From Hansfordia pulvinata (Eukaryota > Ascomycota > Sordariomycetes > Xylariales), in the NCBI GenBank assembly GCA_006538405.1, contig BJKQ01000013.1, positions 682,001-746,000 of the forward strand: a DNA stretch of 64,000 nt, read 5' to 3'. Positions 49,340 through 60,858 of the stretch are shown one piece after another. The translations under genes were made by a program, and so were the position numbers. The notes below the pieces were generated by a model, which worked only from the letters and a program-made list of their open reading frames with translations, was not told where the DNA came from and searched no databases. How positions within the stretch are numbered: position 1 is the stretch's first letter; the number at the start of each line of letters is the position of its first letter.

Positions 49340-51752
49340 TTATGAGGCCCTTGCGTGCATTCCTCCTCCCCCGTCGTCGTAGCACGCCGAGGGCATCATG
49401 GGCAGACCCTGGTTGGAATAGGCGAACTGGGGGTACTCGGAGCCCAGGGTGCTGGGCACGAAGAAGTCCCAGTTCATGTCGACGCCGTAGGCCTCGGGGC
49501 GCACGTCGTGGTAGCGCTCGTTGAGGGAGTTGGCGTCGGCGATGACCTGGGAGGCCATGGCGTTGTAGCGGCCCTCGACGATGCCGTACTGCAGGCGGAT
49601 GCTGTCGAGGCCCGCCTGCGCCATCATGAGCTCCCGGACCTCGGTCGAGGCCCCCGTCTCCATCGCCTCGACCATGGCCAGGCCCATGCTGAGGCACAGG
49701 TGGCCCTTGATGTTGGTCTCGCCCAGCCGCACCCGCTCCTCCGCGATCGCCTGCAGGTCCCGCGCCACCTGCTTCAGCAGCGCCCGCTCCTTGGCGTGGT
49801 GGTGCAGTGACCCCTCGCGCGCCTGCGTCGACGTCTTCTCCACCAGCTCCGTCGTGACGACCCCGAGCGCGAACCGGTAGCCCTCCTTGAACAGCCCGCT
49901 GCCCATGGTCATGAGCCGGAAGAAGCCCCGGTCCGGCTGCGGCGCCATCAGCGCCATGGCCGTGTCCAGGCTGATCTTGACCGAGTAGAGGAAGAGCGGG
50001 TTCGACCGCGCCTTGGTGGCAAACGGGCAGTGCAGCGGGATGTGGAAGCGGCGCACCAGGAAGTCGAGCATGTTCTTGTGCACCACGCCGATGCTCGGCG
50101 CGCCCGGCCCGTTGAGCAGCGCGCTGTACCACTTGCAGTTGTCGTTGAGCTCCTCGCTCAGCGCCAGCACCTCCGGGTACGGCACGTCCTGGTTGATGCG
50201 CGAGAGCAGGTGGAGGATGCGCAGGCGCACCGGCAGGCACGCCGTCAGGGTGATCTGCATGAACGTGTCGGTGTACTCCCGCCGCGGCCGCGGCCGCAGC
50301 TCCACCGTCGTCTCCGTCAGCTCGTCGTCGTTGACGTTGGCCGGCGGCTCCGTGTCGTAGTCGTCGAGCCGTATCCGCGGCGGCATGGCCGAGTCCAGAG
50401 ACGACTGCAGCACCATCTCGACAATGGTCGCCCACAGCCGCCTGCGGACCTCGGCCCGCAGCAGCGACATGGGCGGCAGGTGCTTGGGTCGCGGTGCAGG
50501 CCGATCTGCATTGCCCGGTGCGTCAGGGACCCGACCGACATCCAGATCAGGTCGCCGCCCAGGGAGAACTCGCGCGCGATGACGCTGAGGCAGTTGATCT
50601 GGATGCCCGTGATGCTCAGCCGGTCCTTCTCCAGGGGCCCGGCCAGCCACACCTCGGCCGCGTAGACGACCTGGTCGATGGTCTTGCGGAAGTCCGAGTC
50701 GGTGTCGTGGTGGGGCATCACCGCCGACCCCAGGCAGATGACGAGCAGGATCTTGAGGCGCAGGGCGAGCGGCGCGTGGTGCGGGTTCGCCCAGAACCGG
50801 TGGTACTCGACCCAGAACGACGGCGCGTGCAGGATCCGGTGCGTCGACTCGAACGTCTCAAAGTACGAGTCGGCCATGGCGTCGGCCACGTCGCGGGGCG
50901 GCAGCGGAGGCTCGAGGACGGGCGCCACCAGCCCTCGGCTTGGCCGCCCGGCCTTGGTCATCTTGCCCATGCTCTTGCACCGCTGGTACAGATCGCCCAG
51001 CTCCGCCAGCACGGGCTTGGCCGAAGGGCTCTGGAACTGGACGCCGTCGCCCTGGCCCAGAGCCTCGGCCAGGCCGGCGTAGATGTCTTGGAACTGGGGG
51101 AAGCGGGAGTTAGCACAGCGCGGGACAGGACAGGACACAACAGGCGCCGCCGGTTCGGTTCGGGTTCGGACTGGGGGCTCGGACTCACCTCCTTGGCGGT
51201 GCCCATCCAGTCGGTCCATCGAAAGATCCTCGACTTCTTGAACAATAGGTTGGATTGTATGGGGTTGGGGATGTGGGGGGACGTCGGCGCCGAGGTGACG
51301 GAGACGCTGCTGCTGGCCTGCGTGCGGTGGGAGAGCGAGCCGTGCGTCCAGCGCGTGTTGCCATTGTGGTCCACGACGATGGGCGGCAGCCTGAGGCTCT
51401 CGTCGGGCTGGAGCGGGCAGCGAGGGGAATCGCCGAGCCCGAGGTCAGAGCCGACAGGGCCGCCTAAAGCCGCAGCGTCCGCGAGCGAGGCGGACTTGGG
51501 GCTCGAGGTAACGGCCGAGTTGGTCGAGCCGGCACGGCTCTGTTGGTGATGAGCCTGCTGGGCGCCGCCGCGGGCGGCTTCCGGGTCCGAGATGCTCGGA
51601 CTGTCGCGAAAGGTGCGGTAGACGCAGGTGATCTTGGCCGCGACACAGTGAGAGCATGGGCTCTGTCTATCACACTTGATCTTGCGGCTCCGGCACTGCA
51701 CGCATGAGTAAGCCGGCCTGCGGCGGCGGCGGACCTGGCGTTCGGATTCCAT
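49340..51752 (-). CDS. Zn2Cys6 fungal-specific transcription factor (frameshifted by one base)
   Basis: DNA-binding regulator with an N-terminal Zn2Cys6 cluster (Cys17, 20, 27, 33, 36, 43; spacing 2-6-5-2-6). A Ser/Pro-rich linker and a fungal-specific transcription factor domain follow (DSYFETFESTHRILHAPSFW, then MQIGLHRDP...KHLPPM, RAEVRRRLWATIVE). Exon 1 is 51189-51752 and exon 2 is 49340-51093. The 95-nt intron has a GTGAGT donor, GCTAAC branch and CCCCCAG acceptor. At 50486-50488 the conserved GLHRDP and KHLPPM abut in the DNA but lie in different frames, with one base missing from GACCC-AAG. As written, the reading stops at 50317 after about 446 residues; with the frame restored it is 772. 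I chose the start at 51752 because the cluster follows closely; an in-frame ATG at 51797 would add 15 residues. Target genes unknown. Confidence 0.85.
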
Positions 51753-52166
51753 GGCGGTGGGTTCGTGGCTGGTCGGTCGTAAGCAGGCCAGTCCCATTCA
51801 GTCGATCGAGTGATACTCGTAGTGTCCTGTTGGTCGACCTCCGCCGGTTTGTCTCGAGTGGGGTGGGGGGGGAGAAGAAATAAGTCTCGTCTCCTGCGCT
51901 GCAGCCTGATCGAGAGTCGTCCGTTGCCAGAGTCGTGGCGGCGCAGGGCTGAGGTCGCTGACGCTGCGTGAGGGCCAAGGAACAACGTCCATGAGTCGTG
52001 CAACCGGCGGGATCTTTGGCGGAATTCGCATAGTTGCCCAATCTCCAGGGCCCGAGTCGTCGACACAGGCCCGCTTTTCGAGGCTTCTGCCCTACACCCT
52101 ATACGATACCATGCCTTCGACGGCGTGGGCTCGGGGCCTTGGTCCGGCCGTAAGACGCCGGGGGGT

Positions 52167-52182
52167 GTACGAGTACTCGTAC
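52167..52182. repeat. Dispersed palindrome, perfect 16-nt copy GTACGAGTACTCGTAC
   Basis: The most complete copy of the TACGAGTACTCGTA type; it lies about 415 nt upstream of the Zn2Cys6 start codon, where it could act as an operator. Confidence 0.92.
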
Positions 52183-52196
52183 ACGGCACCAGACAA

Positions 52197-52216
52197 GGGG
52201 GGGGGGGGGGGGGGGG
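52197..52216. repeat. Poly-G run, 20 nt
   Basis: Unbroken G run immediately after the palindrome. Confidence 0.9.
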
Positions 52217-52736
52217 TTCGCCACAGCTGGGGGAGGGTCATGAGAGGGAGGGGGGCTATCGAAGGGGGGGGGGGCCCATCGAAATAGCCCAGTGCTTGGA
52301 GCACCTCATTTCGCGCAAGGGCCATCTCTCCAACCCACTCGCGCTTGCAACGGCACGTCGCCACATGGTGTCAAAAAGAATCCGCGTACGAGAGGGTGAG
52401 TGCTCGTACGGGGGCGCCCAGCCCGCTGCAATCTCTCATGATCGGGACCGATCCGACGATAGCTGCCGCCCACTCACTTCGCCACCCGGCTGCCTGCCCA
52501 GACGAAACACGATTCGCCTCCAGCCGCTTCCCGTGAAAGGAAGGATTTTGATATGTTCGCTGCAGCCCAGCTAGGCAGCAAGAATCCGGGGTCGCCAGAG
52601 ACTTCACGGGACTGGTCGGCAGCCGGGATGCCGCTTGGCGCGGCGGCCCAGAGCCCGGTCCAGTTCCGCGTAGGATCGATAGACGCCTTACATTCTGTTA
52701 ATTATAGGTACGGACCTTGATGTCATTCTCGCAAAC

Positions 52737-54518
52737 TCATTCCCCATCCCAAAGCTGCCGACTGATGATTATAGGACGAGCCGCATCCCAGGGCCCGTTG
52801 ATGTCGTTCTTGTACTTCTGGAGGCCTATCAGCCACCAACTGCAGCCACCCATGGCTATAATGGAGACGAGCAAGGCAACCACGACGCCAAGCAGGCCGC
52901 TCTTCCACGGCCAAGGGCTATCCTTCTCGCCGCCCAGTATCAGCCCTACGCCAAGTCCTGCGCCCACCACCAGCGCAGCTGTCAAAGCCGCGTGATACTT
53001 CCAACTCCGATGTCTCGCGTACCGCCTGAAGACGGGGAACAGGCCAAACACCTCGATGCTGAACAGGGTCAGGCTGAAGACCTGGCCCGTGGACGGCAAC
53101 CGGGAGGCCAGCACTGTCGAGGCCATGAGGGCGGCGTTGGTGGAGAGGGAGGCGGGAAACTTGACACCCACACCCCCCGAATAGTCGTAGAAAAAAATGT
53201 TGATGGCAAGGAGCCAGAACGACATGGCCCAGATGCTGTCCGACGAAGTGGAGCGCGTCAGGGATTTGAGGATGGGCGACAGGCCCAGCAGGGTGAAGTA
53301 GATGAGGATGGCCGACTTGACAGTGCTCATGCGCAAGCTCGTGCGTCCGCTGTGCAGAGGGGCGACTGGGCGGTGCCTGATCTCGTCCAGCGACTCGGTT
53401 GATGACCGCCCACCGGTATTGGCGTTGCCATTGGCACCAACGCTACCATTGCCATTGCCACTGCCAGTGCCACCACCACCAGCGCCCTGGCCCGTACCAT
53501 TGCCGTTGCCAGTGGGTGACATGGAAGTCTGCGAGTGGAAAGACGCGACCGAGGCCGAGAATGGATGTCGAAAGGCGGCAAGGTTGCCCTGAGAATAGGA
53601 CCTGTCCATCAGAGCCAGGTTGGAGACGGAGCTTGCAGCCGAGGGGTTGACGCTCAGTGGCAGGGGCCCACCGTCTCGGTCGCGCCGAGGCTCGCGCGCG
53701 GCGCGGCTGCGGTTGCTGTTCTGCCTCTTCAGAACCTCGTCCTCCTCTTCCTGGCCCACCCACCAGTCCCAGACCAGCCAGCCGAGAAAGGTGGCGAAGC
53801 TGCCCCAGCCGACGACGGCGACTGGAGAGGCACGCTCCTGAAAGATGCCGACGAAGCACACTACGAAGACGGTGACGGAGCAGACCTGCTGGAGGATGAC
53901 GGTGGAATCGGCCACGAGGGGCCAGAACTCGTAAGGCTGGAGGCGGGGGTTGCGCTGGAGGTTCTCGAGGAAAGTGGCCTGGTCGGTGTAGTTGTCCGGG
54001 TCTTGAGACAGGTCAGTAAGGGTTCAAATGCGAGGACGGGGCTCTCGCGAGGACGCGAGGGCGAGGGGCGCAAACGTACAGGACTGCTTCACCCACAACA
54101 GCTTCTTCCAGTTGCGGTTGCGGCGGCGGCTTCGGCTGCGAGGGTCCATCTTATGGCGCGAGCGCCGGCGTCGCGAGTCGGCCAGGTCGGCAGCAGGACC
54201 GGAGGGTCGCGAGTCGAAGCCGGGAGTGGGATCGCGACGCGTCGGGGTGGTGTCGAAGGCATCTTCAGGGGCCAGGTGGGAGCGCGCGCTGCGGGGCGAC
54301 GACGACTGAGGGTCGATGGGCATGGAGGAGGCGCGGGTGAGGGGCTTGCGCGGAGGGGTGAGGCCGGCCCGGACAGCCGTGGCGGCGGAGCCGGCGGGGA
54401 GATGGGGGTGGCGTCCGGAGCCGGAGCCGGAGCCGGAGTCGCAGCCGGAGCCAGTGCGGCGTCGGAGGTGGCGAGGCGGAGGCCCGTGGAGGACGTCATG
54501 GTAGCCGGGCAGGGTCAT
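52737..54518 (-). CDS. gpi2: GPI2/PIG-C, GPI-GlcNAc transferase subunit
   Basis: Membrane subunit of the ER complex that transfers GlcNAc from UDP-GlcNAc to phosphatidylinositol, the first step of GPI-anchor synthesis. Exons are 54080-54518 and 52737-54001; the 78-nt intron has donor GTACGT, branch ACTGAC and acceptor CAAG. The join restores KKLLWVKQS-YPDNYTDQATF, a hallmark of the family. Further signatures: LQQVCSVTVFVVCF, FFYDYSGGVGVKFPASLSTN, and FSLTLFSIEVFGLFPVFRR. Predicted helices cluster at about residues 184-228 and from 368 to the end. The product is 567 residues, about twice yeast Gpi2. The extra length is a Ser/Pro/Arg-rich N-terminal tail of about 135 residues and a Ser/Gly/Asn-rich insert after helix 2 (about 235-365). 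The start is the first ATG of the frame; a second frame from 54499 has similar base bias, so the first 50 residues are uncertain. Confidence 0.9.
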
Positions 54519-54781
54519 GCAGGCAGGGCTAGGAGCTGGGAGGCTGCCAGGCGGCGCCAAGCGAAGATGAAACTGGCGATGATGCCTGCCGTGTGCCTGC
54601 CTGCTGCGTCGGGGGCGGGACGGGGGGGAGGGGGAACGAGGGGCGTGATCGTCGACGAGGTGAAGGCAGAAGTTGAAGCGTCGGGAGGCGGCTCAACACG
54701 ACGCCACTGAACGCGACTGTGGTGGTGGGTGTAGGTACCTACCTACCTAGCTAGCTCCTAAGGTAGGCACGGTCCCTACCA
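54519..54781 (-). other. 5' leader region of GPI2, ATG-free
   Basis: On the coding strand there is no ATG for 263 nt before the proposed start codon. The distal part carries TAGGTACCTACCTACCTAGCTAG at about 54733, a member of the second dispersed motif family, in the position expected of a promoter element. Confidence 0.4.
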
Positions 54782-55560
54782 CATACATGTACCACCTAAT
54801 GGATTGGATGGCAGGCGGCGACACGCGTAGGTTAGCGGTGGAAGGTTTTGGTGGGGCGGCCCTGGCAGACGGGTGCTTACAAAGTTCGGGAAGGAGTGGC
54901 CGGTTGCGAAATTCGGGGACTGCCACACTGCTCGCCCGAGCTCAAGGCTGCCGCGGTGCAGCCCATTGGGTCCACTACGAGTCGAGTTCCAGGGCTGGCC
55001 CACGTTCTCAGGGGGGCTTCTAGCGCTACCCCCAGTGGACCTCCACCTCAAGCTCGCCCTAGTGGAGGGGCCCGGGGTGCTGGGCCACAGGGCTGTCAGT
55101 CGGCACACATGCACCCGGGACACATCTGGCGGCGGCTTTCCGCATCGACGGCCAGGTGCACATCCATCTGCCTCATCAGTCAGCCATCAGTCACCTCATG
55201 TCCCCTGTCGTGGAAGCCTGCTTGGTCGACTCCAGGCCCAGACTTCCATTGCATCCCGGCCGGCAGCGTGGCCGACAGCCAGGGCAGCATCCTACACAGG
55301 CCCCTGTCCTACACCCATGCTCTAACCTGCCCGGGTTGCCAATACGCGGAAGATTGCCTCTACGACGATGAAAGAACTTTTGATCGAGCCAAAACACTCG
55401 AAATAGCTTCATGCACACCACGCACGCGAGATAGACCTGGCCCAACTCGGGGTCGCCCGACCCCGAGAGGGCATTTGGAAGCTGCCGATCGCGACGGTCG
55501 CCGCCGCCGCGTCTGCCTGATTCCAACCCAGCAACTTGTAGCAACCTAATCAGACCACGA

Positions 55561-55851
55561 TCCAGCGCTATCATATCCATCGGTTATGCTCAGTCCATCC
55601 ACTCTCCATACGGGCCTCTACCCGGCCACATTACAAGATCCGTAGCCCCTATAGTCCATACGGGACAATCTATCTACATGTAGGACTATCTACATGTTCC
55701 CCTTCCCTCGCATGTTTCCCCATCCGGTCTAGCGCCCCATGATAGTCAAGACATGAGCATGAGCAGACGAGGGGGAGGACAAGGAACACCTCAAGGAGCC
55801 CAGCTTTGACGTCTCTGATGCTCTCTGGACGTGCTGTCTCTAAGAGTGGCC
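55561..55851. repeat. Diverged tandem repeat, copy A
   Basis: Pairs with copy B at 55916-56187 through several blocks in the same order: TCCAGCGCTATCATATC, GCCCCTATAGTC, TTCCC..TC(C/T)GGTC.AGCG, and GTGCTGTCTCTAAG near the end. Many differences are transitions (A/G and C/T), as in repeat-induced point mutation or old decay. Not a recognised element. Confidence 0.6.
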
Positions 55852-55915
55852 CAGAAGCATATCCAGGCCAATAATTGTGCAGCTACCAATACCTATCACC
55901 CTATTCAGAGAACAG

Positions 55916-56187
55916 TCCGGCGCTGTCATGTCGTAGGTGTATGGACAGTCGATCTGCGCCATTACGTATGGGCATCCACATTGGCAGCCCCTATAGTCTC
56001 ATAACGCTCTACAATTACATATTGCTGATCCCTGCCCTTCGCACACTTCCCAATCTGGTCAAGCGTGGCGTGCGGCGTAGGGCCTGGCATACGTGGACTC
56101 GTACATAACGGGGAAGCATAACGTTTAGAGGAACCCGTGCCGTTAGGTTTCGACCCTTTCTGGTCATGCTGTTTCTAAGTATAGGCC
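55916..56187. repeat. Diverged tandem repeat, copy B
   Basis: Matches copy A: TCCGGCGCTGTCATGTC, GCAGCCCCTATAGTC, ACTTCCCAATCTGGTCAAGCG, and ATGCTGTTTCTAAG. Unit about 270-290 nt, copies about 65 nt apart. Neither copy has a coding frame worth calling. Confidence 0.6.
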
Positions 56188-58416
56188 TCGCCACCCGTCA
56201 CTTCGAGCAACACGACCATGAACCCTACCTCCCACGGCATGGAATGGAAAGGAGCCGGCCTCGCCACCGCCGGGAAAAATCTCATGAGTGACACCGCTCC
56301 GCTGCCCGCCGTCGGATTGTCCCGGTTGGGCAGGCCACCCACCGCCTCTCCTTCTTCTCGGGGGCGGGTTTGAGCGCCTCTCCGGGCCCGTGCGAAACGG
56401 GACGTGCAAGGCAGCCAGTCTCCGCAGGCGAATCCTGGATGCCCACGTCGCCACGGTACGAGTGGACAGCGGCCAGTGTGATTGGTAATGGAGATCGTTC
56501 GGCCTGAGTTAGTCATGATATATGCTCGGTTGGAGAGGTGGCGGGGAGTAACGCCTGCGTTCTTTCTCTGCAACCACCTCGCCTGACATCCATGGACGGC
56601 TCTGAATTTACTGCCAGCCTGCCCATCGGCAACTGTTCTGTTCAGCAAGCTGGAGGGACTCGTTTAGGGCATGGCAGTGGAAGCCGAGCCGTCGTCGACT
56701 TGGCCGTGGTGGTTCCAAGCCAGTGCCCACCTTAGCACCCCGCTGCCGGCCTCACTGGTGCTCATGACCTTCTCCTCCTCCTCCTCCTCCTCCTCTTTCC
56801 TTTGTCAGCTGCGGTTTCGTTTCAACACCTCACTACACGACCGACCAGCCTTACAGAGGCCGGGATTATTCTCCCTGTTTTCTCCCATCAGCTTCAAGCT
56901 CCTCTGGGGGGGCTGATACAGATCACAATATGCGCCCAGCTGGTCGGGAGCCAGGTAAGCAGAAACCCGTCTTCTGCAGTATACTCCGTAACATGCGACA
57001 GGGACTTCTCACAGTGACGAGCAACTAACCATCCTCCTCTCTCCCAGTCTCTGATGCGTGTGCGACTTGATCGAGTGCAACAGCAGCCGAGCGCTCGATG
57101 AGTAGTCAACAGAAGGCTGACTGTGAGCAATCAATTAATTCGGTCAGCCCTCGCGCCCCTCCCGCGCGCCCTTCCCACAGTCGCCGCATCCATATGCGCT
57201 GCGAAACCCGCCCGCCTCGTTGTGTCCATCCTGCGGGCAGTCGTCTCGCACCACAGAAAGCAGACCCCAGACCGCCCGAGGCCTGCAGAAACGTGCCCGA
57301 ACGCCTTTGATGCGCCGAAACCTGCGAGCGCGCCCCCCTCTCTCTCTCCCGGCTGCTCACCCAGTGCACCCTCCTGCGTGGTTGCTCTGCGGAAGTGTGC
57401 ACATTCTACTCGAGGGGGGTTCAGCGTCAGTCCCGCCAGACCAACCTACTCGTTAGGAGTACCAGGTAGCCGTGCCTCACCTCCATGAACCGCGTGCAGC
57501 TACCACGTTGCCTTGGGTACCTTGGCTGACTGACGATGCGCGTTTGTGTGGTGTCCGCGTCCGTGGGCCCGACCGCCCCCCCTCCCTCATCGAAAGAACT
57601 AATAACCTTATTAGCCCGGTCCGATGTAACGTCGAGTCCGGGCGGACAACGGCCCGTGTCCTGCTTCTGCGCTGCCAACTTGCTGCGTGCCCGGTGCGTG
57701 CACAGCCCTACGAGACGACGAGAAACGTTGCGAGCGCGCGCGCGCGGAGAAGAGGGCGCAGGAAGCAGACGGGACAGGGCAGGGCGAGAGAGATCCATCC
57801 CGATCAAGCCCAACATCCGCATGTGGAGTGCCCTGGGCTGTGTAAGTGAGCACAGGGTAGGTGGTAAGCAGGTAAGTGTGCAGGTTCTAGGCCTGTCAGC
57901 TCGTCTTGTCTCCCTCCAGCTACGGTGCCTACCCGTACGAGTGCTCATCACCTAGGATAGGCCTATCTACCTGTCTGTCGACCTGTGTGCCAACCTATCT
58001 GTCCTCGTGGGAGGAGATGCCCCTGTGTCGATGGCCAGGGAGATGCGGCGAGCAGATGGATGGATGGTCGTGGATTCGCGATTCCCCACCACCCGTGAAC
58101 CCCAAACCCACGGCCACGTCCACGCGCCCGCGTCCGATTACCGTATGGACAGGCCCGCCCTACCTTACCTGCCCATACTAACCGCTTAGCCTGAGGCAAT
58201 TACTCGCGAGGCGTTTTTTTTCCCCCTTTATTTCTTTCTTCGTCTTTCCCCCGTCTGGCACCCCCCCGTCTGGCACGGACTGGGACTGGCACCCGCGCCG
58301 TCGGCTCGCCGGCGCAGGCACCAGGGGGTGAACCCCGGCTTTGCCAGAGCAGCACTCGGGCGGACTATTTAGTTGGAACACAACCTTGGCTGGACACACT
58401 GGGCCACTGCTAGCAA

Positions 58417-58419
<3 letters not shown>

Positions 58420-58449
<30 letters not shown>
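58420..58449. repeat. (GA)n microsatellite
   Basis: About 15 GA units. Confidence 0.9.
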
Positions 58450-58451
<2 letters not shown>

Positions 58452-60271
58452 GGAAGAAGAGGGAGAAGATCCGCGTTCGCCGCCGGCCTCGACGATGGCA
58501 CGAGCATCAGGCAGCAGCCAAAAAAGAAAGAGCCAAGCCATTGGGGCCGTTGCGCCAAGGCCGCCCGCGGGCTGTCGGCGAAGAAGCGCGCGTGTTCCGG
58601 TCCAAGGACCCCGACCGACGACGGTCAAGCCCCCCCCCCGTCGTGGATGGATCGTCCTCAATTGCGCGCACTTGTTGTGGCTTGGTAACCTCCGGGTGCG
58701 TGTCCATCCACGCGTACATGTGCTCGTAGGTGGTGGTGGTGCCAGTGACACAAGCAGGTTTTCCCATGCCTGATGATGATTCGAGCTCTTTTTTCTCTTC
58801 TCCATTATTACACTTTTCCCTCCCTTCCCCCGATCTGTTTGGGCACCCGCGAGTACGCACCCAACGTCAGCGAGTTGCGAGTACCCGGGCGGCCCGTCGA
58901 CCAGCTAACAACCTGGGCTATGTCGGGAGTATCAGACGGACGCAACGGCGATCGCCCGCGGGACCCATGACGTTGTCGCCGGCGCTCTCTCGTACGAGCC
59001 CAAAAGAGTTGTTAACCGTGCTCGTCCACAGGGCCGGGCCCTCCTCTCCCCATCGTCAATGCCTGCCTGCCGGGTGGGCGTCAGTCAGCCAGTCAAGCCA
59101 CACTGGTCTGGCGCAATCCCCTCTCTGGGCTCTATGCTCGCCTCCCCGCCCCATTCCGTCGTCTGACGCAGGTGTGCCGCGCCGCGGCCCCTCTCTTCCC
59201 CTCGAGACGAAGATCGTCGGTCTGGGGAAGATAGGAGGGGGAGGGGGGGAGGGGAAAGTCGCACAAGGCTGACAAGTACCTTGAGTCGGGTGCTTACCTT
59301 ACCTACGAGCGTGGTAGGTAGGTAGTAGGTACCGGTTGTTAGCAACGGCTGCCCCGACACCATACTGCGAGGTTGTGACTCGTCTCTCTTCCATTCTCTC
59401 GTTCGGTCAGAGCCCCGGACCCGGGGGGGCTGTGCAGATACAGAGGACCCATGAGGTATGGCGCACGAGCAGCTACCTGCGAGCTAGCAGCCCGGCTGCG
59501 AACTTCTATTTATTCCCGCGGCTCTGAGTGGCGGGCACTAATCGACACTCGTAACAGCTGAACCGAACCACTGCACCTCCGAACTCGTAGGTTAGGTAAG
59601 TACCTAACCTCACTCGTGGGGAAGGGTGCGTGGGAGGGAGGCATGTATGTGTGTCAGGTACTCGTATGCATTTATGTACGGAGAACCTGCTTTTTCATCC
59701 ATGCCTTGCCCTTCCTGGCACACGCTCGCGCACGATGATGAATGATGGTGAATGCTGCCGGGGCCCGCGCCGTTTCCCCCCTTTGCCCTTCTGCGGTCTC
59801 TCGTTGCCAGAGGCATCGTACTCTCGTTACCTCCCTCTGTGCCTGTGCGGGGGGAAGCCTGGCTAGCACCGTTCCAATGGATCCCTCACGGGATCCCCTT
59901 TTTGCCTCTCCTCTCTTGCCAGGCGATCTATCCTACCGAGACGGCGACTGTTTGCCACTGGCTAAAGCTTTAGGTACGTACAAACAAGCAAGAACCTACC
60001 TACCTGCCTACCTATGCTTCGTGCAATGCGAAGCAGGTAAAAAGAGGCCCCGTATTGCTGCGTTGGTTTCAATTCTTGGAGACCATGGCAGGGCCAGCGA
60101 CGCGACAGGAGAGAAGGGGGGGGGCCATCTCGAAATCGAAAAGGGAAGGGGTACGGGACGGGGGCAGCAGCGGGAGCGGGGCTCGTGGATCTGATCTGCT
60201 GCGTGCACCGCCCGGGCGCCGCCGTGATGGGGGGCGCGTGGCGCGTGTATGTAAGACAAGACAGCCTTAGG

Positions 60272-60299
60272 AGGCAGGCAGGCAGGCAGGCAAGCAGGC
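60272..60299. repeat. (GGCA)n tetramer repeat
   Basis: Six to seven units with one AGCA variant. Confidence 0.88.
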
Positions 60300-60858
60300 T
60301 GCGCTCCAATTACCTTGTAGGAAGACAGCAGCGCAGCCCAGCGCAGCCCAGCACAGCCCTCTCCGTCTCTACTGCGAGTACCGATACCGACTGCCTTTGA
60401 GTACGGATAATGGATGTGTATGTCCACGTCCACGACCCCGAATTCTCGGGAGAAGCCACGCCCGATCCCGCGGACGAGGCACAGCCAGAAGACCAAAGTT
60501 GAATCATGGCTGGTAAAGAGAGAGAGGGATGTGAGCAGTAGCAAGCATTCCCGGTTCGAGTACAAGTGAGAGAGAGAGAGAGAGAGAGAAGCGTGCCTGT
60601 CCAATGAGTGTATGTGTGTATGTGGCCTCCTCCTCCTCCTCCACCTCCACCTCCACCTATCCACCTCGTCCTTCACCTCCGCCTCCTCCCGCCTGTGAGC
60701 TGAGCCGCCAAGCCCTGAGCCAGCCTGAGGGACTCGTGCTTCTTTTTCTGGAAACCCGCTACCATCGCCTTCCTCCCACTGACGCACCTTGATTACGCCC
60801 ATGCATGTAAGGTGAGGTGGGAGGTATTCATGTACCCATTACGTACCTGAGGAGGCAT

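Larger units (their letters stand above)
51753..52736. other. Spacer between the Zn2Cys6 gene and GPI2
   Basis: Promoter region of the Zn2Cys6 gene and 3' flank of GPI2, both read leftward. Contains a perfect 16-nt palindrome at 52167-52182, a 20-nt G run at 52197-52216 and a second G run near 52265. No reading frame with support. Confidence 0.6.
54782..60858. other. Spacer between GPI2 and the 198-residue membrane protein gene
   Basis: No gene supported. Holds the diverged two-copy repeat at 55561-56187 (separate entries), GA tracts at 58420-58449 and 60569-60589, and a GGCA tetramer array at 60272-60299. Open frames at 57536-57955 and 60008-60802 are Arg/Ser/Pro-rich and follow repeat tracts. 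TAGGTAGGTAC words cluster near 59.3 and 59.6 kb. Confidence 0.55.

Noticed and set aside
49191..51549. Long frames antisense to or out of frame with the Zn2Cys6 gene
   Set aside because: Shadows of the real coding frame, which carries the zinc cluster and transcription-factor domain motifs.
53535..54710. 391-codon plus-strand frame
   Set aside because: Antisense shadow of GPI2.
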